Under the pieces are notes generated by a model. The model made no database searches. It saw only the letters and a program-made list of their open reading frames with translations, and was not told the DNA's origin. Shown here piece after piece: positions 33,341-47,550 of a stretch of DNA of 64,000 bases; within the stretch, counting starts at the first letter, position 1; every line of letters begins with the position of its first letter. A program made the position numbers and the translations under genes. Location of the stretch: the NCBI GenBank assembly GCA_004154925.1, contig QJNS01000698.1, positions 205,470 through 269,469 of the forward strand. The letters are read 5' to 3'. This DNA is from Monosporascus cannonballus. Lineage: Eukaryota > Ascomycota > Sordariomycetes > Xylariales.

Positions 33341-35689
33341 AGCTTGTGGAAGCAGCACGTATTAGGTGAGGAAGAGGTGATTGGCGTTTAGATGATAATA
33401 TTCTGATTTTAGGAAAATAGAGTCGGCCGTGACATAAGAAACTGAAAACAAGGGCTTGTGAATAATGTGCAACTATACGTAGGGCACGTAGTTATGAAAA
33501 GGCATTAGTTAAAATATATTGCTGAACCAGAGCTGTAAAGAGTTGGACAAAGTATATTGGTTAATAGCAGTGGCTGAAATTAGTTTGTAAAGGAAGTTGT
33601 TGAAAGGGAGCTACAAAAAAGGTTGTAGAACAGCGTCAGCTGGGAAGTCGCCGAGATGGGCAGGTTCGAGTCAAGATACTTGAACCACCGTTTTTATCCA
33701 GTACGCGAAATATGAGAACGGAATAATAAGACTCTGGCCGATGATGTAATTCGTGCTCGGTCAAGGAAGAGATTTCGCTTGGGATGCATAGATGGCAGCG
33801 AGGGACATACATAGGCGGTTAGAGGTGGCCCAGCTATTATGGTCAGCGCCTGAATGTCGTGCCGAAGCTCAGGTAAAGGATTTTCAAGATGTAGGCTGGA
33901 GGGCAGAGGTAGATAAATGCAGTTCTTGTAAGAAGATGTGCAGTAAGAGATATGAAATAAGGGATTTCCGGAGGCCAAACCTATAAGTCTGGGCATAAGG
34001 TTAAGGAAGTCTCCTTTTGGGGTGAGGTGAGCGGTGAATGTTGGGAGATAGAGATATATAGAGTTAATGAAGAGAAGAGCACCAGGAGCTGGGTGAAAAG
34101 CATAGTCGTTATGGATTATCGCACAGGCATTATCGGAGAAAGAGATCGCTAGGAGATATCAATAAGTGAACTGTTTCTTCGATGCACTTCAGCTGGGAAG
34201 TATATGTGAGCATATCTTCAAGAGCTCACTGTTAATACTCAGAACAAAAACCGTCTTGCTTTATAAGTCTACGAGGAAGACCAGCCCAATTCAGAGAGGT
34301 AAAAACATCAAAGTCACAGGGATGCACGGACGCTGGCAAGAGGCAGCGCTTTCAACAATTTCGATATTAGGTAGAAAAGGCCAGCTCGGTATATAACAGC
34401 GCATTATCAGGAAGCCAAGGCGTAGCAGGATCTACCTCACATGTGATAAGAAAGAATTACAATACAGGAGGTGGTGTTGTCATCAATCTGAACAGATTCA
34501 GAAAGACGGTACCAGAAACCTTCAGCCGGGGAGCGCTGACGGCGTATCAGAGCCCGGAGACGCATGCAAGGTGAAGCTTTACTAAGACCCAGAGCAGCCT
34601 CGGTTCTTTATCGGAAGCATGATTATGGAGGATAATACTGTCGCACTCAGAAAATGGTGTACTATTGCCAGCTCTGGCTCTAACGAGGGAAGAATGTCTC
34701 TAGGCCCTCTGGGCTGATTGATCCCGTTATATAGCCTCCTGGTGGGGCTCTTTGTTAGTTGTGTTAGAGGTCAGAATGACAAGGCAACCCATATATTGAT
34801 AACAGTCTGGAACCTGACCCTTTCTCTCTTTCCTGGGAGGAACAGCCCATATATATGGACCCACGTACCACACTCTATCATAACCTCTTGTTGGCCCTGA
34901 CACTCGTCAGGGGGTTTCAGATTAGGGCCCTGTAGACTCCCGTATTGTCCGTGGCGAATATCATATTTGCGTGGCTACAAAACAAGCCGCACTTCAGTAT
35001 CGCTCTACTAGTCTTCAGCAAACTGAGAAACGTGTTTTTGTAGATCCTCTCGGTAAGGAGCTATAAGACGAAGGGAATCACATTGGTCTATGGTGAAAAT
35101 TCGCAAAACTGTTGCTTGGAGCTTGTTGGACGACGATAAGCAGAGCAGAGCTAGGCTCAAGGCGCTTGCTGAGAACGCACGTGTGCGGGAAGAGATCATG
35201 AAGTCAGGCGGAGCGTAAAAGCGGTCTGGCTTTAGGAAGCCAGCTTTGTAAATACGCATTACAAGTTCTTCTGTCAGGGTACCTGTTTATTTTCAAGTAA
35301 ACTACGGTCTATCTACAGATTATCTACTCTGGTTCCAGGCGTACCGATATTCGCGTCTATTACATACCCGGGTAAAGGTTGGGAGCTCAACTCGAGGGAA
35401 TAACAGATGCATCACCCAAAACACACTAAAGGATAGAGGACACCGCATGATCTGTGGGAAGACTAGTCGATTCATCGTCGACTAGCATACAAATCGAGTC
35501 CATGCTCGATACTACTCTCAGGTGTGCGCTCGCATTGGCGACAGCGTAAGGCACCATTCCCAGACAGGTACCCTGATCACTACCACAGCGAACGACCAAT
35601 ATCCCATCATACCCCATGTATAACTTGCGCCCGCTCCAAACTCAAATCCCTCCAAGACCGTCTACCAGGAAAGCGGCAACGTCTCCCTA
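33341..35689. other. No gene seen
   Basis: Purine-rich on the plus strand as far as about 34.6 kb, possibly containing further unrecognisable copies of the array (for example around 33,960-34,040). No protein or RNA gene was recognised. The end near 35,690 is the 3' flank of the NLR gene. Confidence 0.4.
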
Positions 35690-38600
35690 TCAATCAATCA
35701 TTATCACCTCGGGCTCGGGGTGGGAGTCGCCAGCCGGCTCGGGCTCGGGCTCGGTCTCGCTCTCACTCTGGGGCTCGGGCTCCGTGGCACCGAACTGGAA
35801 GAGCAGGGCCTCGACGCGAACCCGCGCATGTTCGACCTGGTCCTCGATGTCGAAGTCATGTTTCTTGTCGGGCTTGTCCTGCCACGGCGGCCTGGTGGAG
35901 CGGCAGATTTCCAAGGGGTGCTGGTCGTACCACTCTTCCTCCTCCTCGACGCCATACGGGTGCTCGCCCTCGGGGTCGCCGACGGCGTTGGGGTCCGCGT
36001 GCTCGAACAGCAGGCTCTGCACCCAGCGCTCCTCGAGGTGCCGCACCGCCTCCTGCAGCGGCGTGTACCGGTATTCCGGCGGGTTTGGGTCCGCGCCGCG
36101 CTGCAGCACCATCTTGAGCAGCTGGCCCGTGGTGCCGCCCGCGTCTACGTCGACTGGCTCGTAGGGCTCACGCAGCGCGTCGAACAGCGCGCGCGGCTCG
36201 CGCGTGAAGTCTGCGCCAGCTTCGAGGAAGTGCTCGAGGAAGTCGATGCGGCGTCGCGCCACGCAGAGCCGCAGCATCGTCGTCTGGTCGCGCGTCGGGT
36301 TCGCGGCCGCGTTGCGCCCTCCCGCCTCGGGACTCATGATGAACGTGTCGGTCCAGAGCGCGGCGCGGTCGTCGGGTGCAATCTGCTTCAGGTAGACGGC
36401 GGCGAGCTCCGGCCAATTGAGGGTCAATAGGCTCACGAGAATGCTGGTCTCCTGGCGCGAGGGCAGTACTGCGCCCTTTTCGGTCCGGAAGAGAGCGTTC
36501 AGCTTAGCCCACTTTGGGAAGGCCTGCCGGGTCGCCGCGTTGCGCAGCGCGTCCAGGTGCAGACTGGTAGGCTTGAGGCACGGGAACACGGTTTCCCAAA
36601 TCGACTGCTCCGTCACGATCAGCGCCCGGCGGCTCTCTAGCGCTTTTTCCGTCATCCTGAGGCAGTACTCCTCGTACCTCGTCGGTTGATTCTGACCCCG
36701 GGGGCGGTTGTTGCCAAACTGTAGCAGGCCGTTGAACACGACCTCGAGCTCCAGGATTTGGGTCTTGACGTTCGTCAGAGCGAAGTCCTTTGCAGGGCCC
36801 TTTGCCGTGTTCCGGGCGAATAGATACTCCTTGACCGTGTAGTGGGCCGGAGCCACGCGGACTCTGTTGTTGGCGTCGTCGTCCCGTGTGAATACGGAAG
36901 CAGGTCTCCGGCTGAGCTTAGTCACCTGGATTAGGCACCCCAGTATCCGCTCGAGTCGCTGGATGTCGAAGGCGTGAGCCAAGCCGCGGGGGACATTAAA
37001 AAGGGATGCTTCAACCAAGACGTCGGCGCTAGGAATCTCAGCTGAGTTGCTGCAGATCAGAGCAAGTGCCGTTCGGGCAAACGTGCGGTTGTGTTTGTTG
37101 CGGCCGTCTGCGTGAGGAATTCGCTCTACAATGAGCCGCTCATAAGTGTCGAAGACAGTATCCGGCAAATTCTGAAGGAGATCCTGTATGGCTGGTTCGT
37201 CGCTCAACTCGAGCGAGTCGATCATGTCGATCTGGCAGGCGACCCATCGAAACCTAACAAGCGAGTCAGTTATGGCATCAATAAGTATAGAATTATGCTC
37301 TTACATTCCCCTAGCCTCTCTTGCAAGCTTGGCCTCGATTTTTTGCAGAAATTCCGGTCGCAGGTGCCTCAGCTGTTCAATCCGTTGCAGCCTGCGACGA
37401 ACATACGTGCTTATAGCGTTCAGCACGAAATGGTTGTCCATCGATAGTTCCGTGTAGGCTTGATAGCGCTTAGAGATTTCGGGGACGAGTTTCCCCTGCG
37501 ACAGCCATGGCGAAGACGCCTCGCCACAACGGAATGGTCCACTACCACGTGGCGGCGTATGCGGTTCCGCAGAATTCGACTCTGAAGGCTTGCGTGTCCT
37601 GGATGGGCGCCGTGACTCTGAAGCACCCGAGCCTGGTTGCCGATTTCCGAACTGTGACGAAGGCCGGGGATTCCAGAAGCCCTTGGCTTGTTGGCCTTCG
37701 GACGATGATGAAGGTTGCGGTGGTGGGGAGTCCATGTTTGATGGCTGGCGTCCCGGCTGCCAATCAGCGGACGCCTGCCCAGGCAAGAACTCCGGGGGTA
37801 TCGGTGGGTTGGACCCCGAGTCGGGGCCTCGTGAGGGTCTCCCAGGACGGGTGGGCCTCGGACGGGTTGGGCTTGGTTCTGCTGGGCGTTCCGTGTATCG
37901 AGAGTGATAAGACGAGTACTGAGGTGTAGGTGTTAGTACTATACCGGTGTCAAGGAATGAGGTGATCTCTCCGAGGGGTGGTAGTGCCTCAAGAGCTGCT
38001 CGGATGTCCAGCTCGTCACGACTAATCAATAGAAGCGAAACGTGGTCGAAGGCGGGGTCTGTCCCGATAGTGGTCAAGACCTTCATGAAATGGTTTCGTG
38101 GCTTCGAGCTCTCATCAACGGCGTCCACGGCAATGCACACCCGGCGCGAAAACCGCCTCGTAACGGCGAGGAGGTATTTTAACAGGTCGTCGATCAGAAC
38201 TCTGTGGACACTACCTCGGTGCTTCCCATAGAGGTTGAAGAGCTCCTGTGGGATGAACCGCTCGGACTGGTTGCACAAGTCTGCGAGGACCCATTGCAGG
38301 AACGGGCGCGTTTTGTCCTGGTTGCGTTGGTGAGAGCAGTAGTAGTAGGAGTAGCCCTTTGATTGGCAGTTATTTGCAATCGTGTCGATCAGGAACGACG
38401 CGAGGATCGTCTTCCCCGCGCCGGGGATACCGTGGATCCAAAGACAGCGACGATGGTCATGTTGCGACTTGGAGCCGCCTGCAACCCACGTCTTCCAAAT
38501 ATCGGATCTGGTCATCCAGTCGCAGGTCTCATCTTCTCGCATGTTGCGTTTCTCGAGGTGGATTTCGTGGGAATCGATCTTGTCGGGCTTTAGCCAGGCA

Positions 38601-39255
38601 AGGATTTATTGCCTTTCCTGCGCTTTTCGGCTAGCATTAGTCGGCAGTTGTGGAAGAACACTTGGACAACCATAGAAACCTACCTGATGCGTGCGACTCG
38701 ACTTGCTGGATACCTTCCTGAACCCTAGACATGTCCCAACTGCTTATAGTTAGCAGACGAAAGTCGAAGTAACTGGGACAGAGACCCAGGTACGTACACA
38801 ATTCTGTTGGTCAGAAGCAAATTGATCGAACTCTTGTGAGCCTCCAGCTCCCGTAACAACTCTTCGGCCTTACCTTGCTTCAAGATAGGCCAGGTTAGCT
38901 TGACATACCACTTTGGAGGTTTACCACCAGAGCGTGGACCAGGGAAATCGCCTGGAGACGACGAGCCGTCTGATTTGGGGGTCACGAGCTCCTTGAGCTG
39001 TTGTAGGCAACTCCGTGTTTGCTCAAGAATCCCCTTGTTGGCTAGGACCATGCGTAGTGACCGGGAAGTTCTGTCATCTGGCTTTATGAGATCTTCCAGG
39101 AGCTCTAACTGAGGCACCCAAGCGCCCAATAGCTCGATGATTCGGCTCATAAAAGCTCCTGTCCCGCGGACTTGCTGGTAGTATTCCTTACACCAGTTGA
39201 TAATGCTGGCAATGTCGCCCAGCATACCGGGTAGACTCATTAGAAGGTCGGCCAT
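35690..39255 (-). CDS. NACHT-ankyrin NLR-like (STAND) protein with one premature stop
   Basis: Four exons: 39255-38798, 38739-38684, 38622-37305 and 37253-35690 (introns 58, 61 and 51 bp). Together they give 1,132 codons in one frame, except for TAA at 38608-38606 (codon 177). An upstream fungal NLR-type helical N-terminal domain (MADLLMSLPGMLGDIASII...) occupies residues 1-165. A linker QQVESHAS...QERQ leads to ILAWLKPD and the NACHT domain: P-loop GIPGAGKT at about 236-243 and Walker B VCIAVDAVDES at about 332-342. A Pro/Ser/Arg-rich insert of about 150 residues lies at 400-548, followed by YTELSMDNHFVLNAI and the winged-helix-like GMFRWVACQIDMIDSLE region. Ankyrin-like repeats (FLEHFLEAGADFT, LLKMVLQRGADPNPPEYRYTPL) lie at about 940-1045, then an acidic PEPEPE tail. 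Such proteins act in non-self recognition and cell death. The acceptor for exon 3 is a weak AAAAG site chosen because it restores frame. The stop may be a real mutation, a sequencing error or a sign of a different splice. Confidence 0.78.
37487..37942 (-). other. Pro/Ser/Arg-rich insert in the NACHT region of the NLR
   Basis: About 150 residues rich in Pro, Ser, Arg and Gly (RPRPTRPGRPSRGPDSGSNP and NMDSPPPQPSSSSEGQQAK are examples) separate the NACHT core from the YTELSMDNHF helix. It is likely disordered and surface exposed. No repeat unit is regular. Confidence 0.75.
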
Positions 39256-42200
39256 CGCCGAAGGTTTAGGTGGTGTTTGCTTGTTCTGATACTGAAAATG
39301 CAGAGGCTTGGTGGTTGCCAAAGGATGTTGATTCGGATCGGAATTGCGAGAGTATAGAGGGTTAAATATTCCACTTGACAAGGTTCAGGCCTGGACTTGT
39401 CAAAGCACCATTGCTAGGCATCACCAGGGCAACACGCCAAAGGAAACGGTTTCTGAGGTTGCCAAACATGGACGTATACGGTCGCCTGGCTGCGGTAATG
39501 CAGTAAGTCGGTTGCTAAGGTTGCCAATAGCAAAAGAAACTTACTAAGGTTGATAACAACCTAGAGCACTTGGCAGATCTGCACGCTTTGTTATGAAGGG
39601 CCTTGGCAACAGATGATAGATACGGCTTGATCATCCTCAGGCTGTGCCCGCATACCTTCAAAGAACACAGTGAGTTCCTACATGTCTTCGTATGTACTCT
39701 TGTGGGGACCTAGCAGCTCCTAGGGGCACGATGCCCCTTATGGCCTGCATCTTTGCTGAAAGGTTGAGACCTGATTGTCTTTGTCGACGCTTTATAGGGG
39801 CATCCAGGCCAACATCTCATGAGAGTGAAGACCTGGCTGACAAATGTTGCAGGCCGACCAGAAGTGAAGACCTGAGAAAAGTAAATCCATGCCCGAGGTG
39901 AGACAACATCCATAGCTTACTGGTGCGGTCAATAGTCTGTAGGAGCGCCGGCCAACTACTATTATCGAAAATTTCTCTGCTTGAGTAGCACCCCGACGGG
40001 AGAACCTCGACTGCCTGCTCCGAACCTATTTGAATGGATATACCACTAGAAAGAAACATGATTGAGCACCTCGAAAGAAGGTGGGCAAGGAATGGTGAAT
40101 ACCACGCGATTGCTCCGCGCTGGACATACCTACCCCTTTTTCATCTTATACTCATGATAAACCCAAAACCCGACCAGGGGTGGCTGAAGGGGACCGGTAG
40201 AAGTACCAAAAGCTTTCCCAGGAGAAGAAAGAACATCTTAGTCATCAGGACAACAATGCAGCCGTACTACTGAGTGCTGGCTCATCAGCCATTGCAAGCC
40301 GAGCTGTGTGAGGCATCATCTCGCTTGCCCATTCTTCCTCCCTGAGGACAAACAGCTCCATTCGGTTTGCATCGCTGGCATCGGTGGGCTTTACCAGCAG
40401 AAAAGAACTAATCCAGGATGTCTAGAAGCTGGATTTTATCTCAAGTATAGGTATTAAAGTGACTTTGTGACAGAGTGGTAGGAATTTGATGGTTTAGGTA
40501 TGTGCGGAATGTGTTGATGGGTGGGTCACCGAGAACGCCCATTGTCCTCCGATGCTATCGGCATTGTACAGCCTGTCAAGTCGATGAGTCGAGGACTTCC
40601 TGACTGGAGTGTTTCAGAATATTGACGTTACGTAGTCCGGCGGATTACTTCTGCCGTGTGAGGATGTTATGACGGGTATCTGTCATGTCACCCGCTAGTT
40701 CTTACTCGACTAGGCGGCGGTGGTCATCATTGCTGCTTCGCCCAGTGACGGCCGGGTTCTGTGTACGTAAGCAACACACGATAATACGAGCCCATCGGTT
40801 CCATCGCCCTAGGGTGGCAGAAAGCAGTGGCCGAGGTGAGATGGCTCGCATGGGAAAACCGATCATGTGACCTGCCTAGAGAGTTACACAAGATACATAT
40901 TGTATCCAATACAGCTCAGAAGGAGAAAGTCACTGCAGCTCAGCAGTAACCTCGAAGCCGCACCGAAGTGGTACGGGACAGAAAACCTTGATATCCTGTT
41001 TATCAAAGGTCGTACGACCATACAGTCTTTAGCGAAAGGAAAGGGGCCAGCTTCCCGGCTATCTGGTTGGCATCGCGATCATACGTAATGCTGCGACGCT
41101 CGTCAGGTACATCACGTGTGGCCTAGTCACAAGCGGCTGACAAGGCGAATAGGAACGGAGTATCGGCAGGCGAAGTCCACAATTCTTGCGAGGCAAACAG
41201 AAGGGAGTTCTGCCGAATTGGCGAGGGCGGCCAAAGACGTCGACCTGACGTACTTCCCAGGGCTATGGGCCGAGGGGCATGGCCATTTCCGACCTTAAGC
41301 GCGTGACGCGGGGTCCGACTTGGATAGGGGTCTGAAGAAGACACCCAATGCATCCCTACAATGTCAACCATCGCTACTTGCCCGCCTGGTGCCTCTAGTG
41401 TCCTCGACATGCTACTGTTAAACGGTATGTCGAACTAACTTGATAGAGATCGATCGGATGAGGTAACCGAGGGAGATCTGATGTAAAGAAGGAGCAACAA
41501 ACGTAAGGGACGCTGTCGTGATCAACGTAGATTCGCGCTTAAGAATGAGGGGAAGAGAGGTTCCTTACGCAAGATCCCAGGACCCCACCACCGTAGTACC
41601 GTGTCGTTGCTCGGATCACATCTAGACGTGCTCGACGCAGCTTCCGCGATCTGGGGAAGTAATGAGTGGTCGCGGATCCGCGCGGGTTGGCTGTACCTTG
41701 GCAGGGAACTTCCTAGAGAGGATTGATGTGGGCTACAATGATGGCATAAGCTCTCTATCGAGGCATTACCTACTCCCAAGTGCATACCCCGTCTCTTCTT
41801 GATGGCCACATTGCGCCAGCACAACCAACTTTTGCCCAGTACTGACGTCTTGCGGGCCCTGCAGCGGATATACTGGGCATAAGTATACGTTGGACTGGGT
41901 AACCTGGTATGGCAAGTCGAAATCCAGACCTAGGTGTTTGTGCGACACGAGCCCAGATGGTACAGCGCAAAACAGTGCTAGGGTGGTAACCCTTTTAGCC
42001 ATTCCTGATGCATTAGCAGCCACGAGCGAGATCTACGGTTCAATTCCGGGTTCCCGTCATCATCGTCCGGTGAGATGGTTCTGAGCCCGAAACAAAGCGG
42101 GTAAAGCGATATACGGTGGTCAGTCGGCCGCGAATCTCTATGCAATAGCTGTTATGGAAAACACGGTGAGAATTGCTGCGATCGAATAAGATGGTGGAGT

Positions 42201-44021
42201 ATATAGAATGAGGACGCGTATTTGGCTGGAGCATTGACTTCAAGACCTGACTCTTGCGCGAGACATAGTGGGAAACAGGGATGGAAGCTAGCACGTAAGG
42301 TGAGCTCAAAGAGGAAATATTATTATCGAGGGGGCGGGCCAAAATCTATTTTTAATTCATCCTCGAATTTCGACTGACTCGGCATAGGTTGGCAGCCTCG
42401 TGGTTCGTATTTGGACTTTGAAGGGGTGGGTTGGTGGTAACTTCGAGCGTTTGAAACGAAGGGTGAAAACTCAACAAAGAGGGATGGATCTGTTGTTCAT
42501 CTGGCTGCAAAGAGCAACGCACACATGAAGAATAACCTGACCACCAGTTAATATGCAGGTATGTCACGCAAGCGTTGGGCGAATTAGAAGGAGCACCCGG
42601 GGACTATACTGGACTGCATTCAATGCTGTGGTCTCGCCTTGAATCAGGTAGATATGCACCTGAGGTATCTAGGGTTCAAATACGCCTTCATACTGCCTGC
42701 TTCATACAATACCTACATATACAGACATATCTGCATTCTACGCTCCTACCCACCTCACCACCTCACCTATAAAACACGCGCATAACGCGCCAGCATGCAA
42801 GCTCCCAGAACCTACATACCTAGCCCAACAGGTGTAGGCAATCTGAAACCCCACTTTGTCTAGGGGCGTCCTTCAGATGCTTGGCGCAGAATTCGAGACC
42901 ACCCATTGGCCTGCCTTTGTCGAGGTTCGGAAATTCTGATGAAGCGCCAAAGGAAGACAGCGTCAGCATCACAACCCCCCCCCCATACCAGCACCGGCCG
43001 GCGAGAATACGAATGAGGGGGGGGAGGGGGGCGAACAGCTTTCAGATGGTGTCCAGATTCAGATTCGACTTCTCACCAGAAAAAGCAAAAAAAGGCCTGG
43101 AACTGGAACTGGAAGCCACGCCAGCTCTCATAGGCTGCACAGCCAAACCGGAGCCAGAACGGTCTGCACCGCCGGCACAGGGCAGCCGGTAGCTCTAGGT
43201 ACCCCTAACTGGGAAATCCACCTAAACAGACCTTAACTGGCAAATGGCCCAAGAACACTCGATCAAAATCCCAAGCAATCAGGAGCAACATGGCATCCAC
43301 AAGATCCCGGACCGCACCTGAAGATCAGGGTGCCGTGTTCCACTTGACTGATTTGATTACGTGGATGAGCCGACCCAGGAACACTAGCACCTTACACGTA
43401 CATAGAGCTATCAGGAGGGGGCAGGCTAATGAAGGGCAAGTAAGGTAGTAAAGATTAGGTACCTACAGTAGCAGGCCCTGCCTAGTAGCTGTACGTAGTG
43501 TGTAGTCCAGTATGTAGTACCGGTAGTCGTAGGAAGAGGTGAGGTAGCTTTACCCAGTACTTTTCTGACGGGTCTCCCAAATCAGGCTTGACCACTTTGA
43601 CACTCCCTGTTCTTACCTACGGTGCTTTTTCATAGCAGGACCCCGCGAAATAACGGCGACATTTGGCGAAACCTCTTTTTTTTTCTTTTTCTTTTTTTTT
43701 TTTAATCTTGCACCCTCCAAGGCGACGAGATCCCCCATTATATCTGCTGCTATTTTCCCCTTCTACGTGCCCTGCAAATTGCACGTTCCTAGAGCCGGTC
43801 TAACCAGAGCGAAAACAACTCTACCCAAACGCGTACAAGTATTGGCGATTAAACTTAGGCGACGACGACAGACAGTCCAGAAAACCACCCGACGAGGACG
43901 AAGACGACGACTTCCCAACTATTCTGAAAGGTCGATCAAAGCCCGGTAAAACCCCAGTCATCATCGCTGCTGGTAAGTAATTATAACTTGAAGTCGACAC
44001 GATAGCCAAGAGGTACCCAAG
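39256..44021. other. 4.8-kb stretch without recognisable gene
   Basis: Short frames only. A C-run at 42,967-42,976 and G-rich strings at 43,017-43,031 are low complexity. A pyrimidine tract of T with a few C lies at 43,674-43,702. The part next to 39,255 is the NLR promoter and leader. Confidence 0.45.
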
Positions 44022-44096
44022 TTGCCTTGCCTTGCCTTGCCTTGCCATGCCTTGCCATGCCTTGCCATGCCTTGCCATACTACGCCATGCCATGCC
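44022..44096. repeat. CTTGC / CTTGCCATGC microsatellite
   Basis: Pentamer CTTGC repeats (44023-44045) run into a 10-bp unit CTTGCCATGC repeated about four times, then decay. It lies 1.2 kb upstream of the PP1 start, in or near its promoter or leader region. Confidence 0.9.
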
Positions 44097-45301
44097 TATC
44101 CTACCTACCTCACATCACCCTCGATCGATGATCGATATTGTATGCCTTAAGAACTGTCTTTCGTTAAATCATACGCGGCAAGATACCAATCGGCATCGAG
44201 ATTAGCCAAATTCCTTCTCTCCCCCAAAATTCGCGTGTCTTGCTTCTGCAGTCTCGTTCATGTCGCCATCACACGAGGCGCATACATCCCCGACCCCAAA
44301 ACATAAAATTGCCAGTTTCTCAGTCCATTTATTATTGCCCGACCGACAAGCGCCCATATCTGTCCAACACTCCCAACAATAATCCACACTTCCACTCTCC
44401 ATTCTCTCACATCCACACACTCACCATCTCTGATCTTACCCCGACATCTTCCAAACCGGCGAATACCGTGTTCTCGCTCGCTGAAGCAAAGAAAAACAAC
44501 GACCGATCCGGCACTGAATTTGTGGAACTAGAAATATTTTTCGCACCAGAGCGATTAGTGATATATCGAAAGCCGGTATCCATCATTCTTCGACCATCAT
44601 TAGATTAGCCAGGATCCAGACGGACGCCACTCCGTTCCTGTCGCCGAATCTCCACCACTTACCTCCCATTTTCTCCGATTTCAATTCAATCGAACCTACT
44701 CTCGTTGGAGAGAAAGAAGGAATCGGCAAACCTGCTCGGGGCGGCAGTTTTTGGAGACGAATTATTCTCATCGACGTCGGGAATTAAATCTCAATATCTG
44801 CCAGCGCTAGGGATTTTTGCTGCCTGCGTGCCGTGCAACCGAAAAGCGGGCTTCTTTGGAAAGCCCTTTCCCCGGCTGAGATCACTTCTTTGTAAGTCTT
44901 TATTGTTATTTTTTTTCTTGATATATTACCATGTTGTATGCAGTCTTCATCATCTCGATAAATATCTACCCAATCCGCCTCCGCCCTGCTGCCCCTCATC
45001 CCCACATCCAGACGGCAGACCAGTTCACGTCGGCCTCACGGGCCACGAGTGATAAAATCATCAAAGAACTTTCCCAGCAGCTGTCTCTGTAGAGATCTAG
45101 CATATCATATTTGCGCCCTCGCAAAGCACTTTTGCGATAGCCGCTAATATCGGAGCATAGGAGCAGAAGTGTATCGTATTGATAACGGGCTTCGTCAACA
45201 TCCCCCCAGATCCCGCGACTTCCCCTGGTCCGATCCCCACTGCCCTGATCTAGCATTCTTTGAGTCTGACAGGCCAATTGTCTGGCAGGCGAGGGTATAC
45301 G
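44097..45301 (+). promoter_or_regulatory. probable promoter and 5' leader of the PP1 gene
   Basis: The region upstream of the PP1 ATG is CT-rich with no strong ORF. A GTAAGT at about 44,894 followed by a T-rich tract could be the donor of a leader intron. Transcription start cannot be read from the sequence. Confidence 0.35.
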
Positions 45302-46497
<1,196 letters not shown>

Positions 46498-47474
46498 GAA
46501 AAAAAGTATTCATACGAACTTCCTCGTCTTCTAGGTTCGGCCGACGTTAATTCACCAACCGCCTCTTCCGACTACCTCGAGCCCCGAGACTCGTTCTCGA
46601 ACGACGATCCTACCGGCGCGACGCTGTTTTGGGTCCCCGCTACCAATCACCGACGCCACAGTCGACGGAACTTCGGTGACGCTGCTCGAGTACTAATTTG
46701 TGCACCACGCGCTTACGACGGAATCCCCCTTCTGGTGGCTTCCACCGAAACCCCCGCAACATGGACGAAAGAGTTGACGGCTGTGTTGATGAATGTTGTT
46801 ATTACACGAAAAGAAATAAAATCAGGTTTTCATTTGGAACAGCCCGTTGTGATTGTTACGATGACCACTGTTGCTTCGTGGCCATCCAGATGAGGAGAGT
46901 GTCTAGAGAGTTGCTTGCGTTTCCCGGTCATGAAACTTGCCAATTTCATGCATAATCCGCTTCATGCTCATAAAAGGTCTTTGTTCAGTTGGTGCCAACA
47001 GCGTAGTAGCTCTTGTCCCGTTCCCCCTACTTCACTTCCATACCCTCCCTGCAACCGTAGAGAGAATATGAAAAGGGATCTGCTGACACCATCACCGCAG
47101 TTCCCAGCCTCTCTGACCCACGAGGTACCTATATGCGGTTTCTATATGCCCTTGTGTTCCTATGGCAGATTCCGATTCCCCTCTTTTAGGTCGCAGGACG
47201 TCTTCCTGGAGGCGTAGACGGGTCTACTTTGTGCTTCTTAAGCTCGTCGCCTGCCCCAAAGTATACATCATCCATTATAGCACTTGCCACCCAAGACTGC
47301 CGTGCCTTGCAGGCTTTCCTTCTTCTTAAACTTCTATACACCCCCATACCACTTCCCAGCGCCTTAACCCGCAGCCATACGTATTATTTTATTCGGAATA
47401 GGGCGCGGCGAGCTGGCTGACCGATCGGGTAGTTAGTTAGCTTAAACTGCCCACGCGCCATGTTGCCCCGCGGC
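46498..47474. other. PP1 3' flank and intergenic DNA
   Basis: Includes the PP1 3' untranslated region; no other gene was recognised. Confidence 0.45.
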
Positions 47475-47550
47475 GGGGGGGGGGGGGGGGGGGGCGCGCG
47501 GGNNNNNNNNNNCCACCCGCCCTGTTGAAAACCCCCCCCCCCCCCCCCCG
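47475..47550. other. Assembly gap (10 N) flanked by poly-G and poly-C
   Basis: 20 G at 47475-47494, then 8 bp, N at 47503-47512, a 19-bp piece, then 19 C at 47532-47550. The same symmetric layout as the gap at 21.1 kb. Confidence 0.9.

Noticed and set aside
35720..36430. 236-codon plus-strand frame
   Set aside because: Antisense to the NLR ankyrin and acidic tail; its low complexity mirrors the PEPE repeats.
37919..37944. 26-bp GTATAG...TACTAAC...CAG string in the NLR, like an intron
   Set aside because: Too short to be spliced, and removing it would break the frame; kept as coding.
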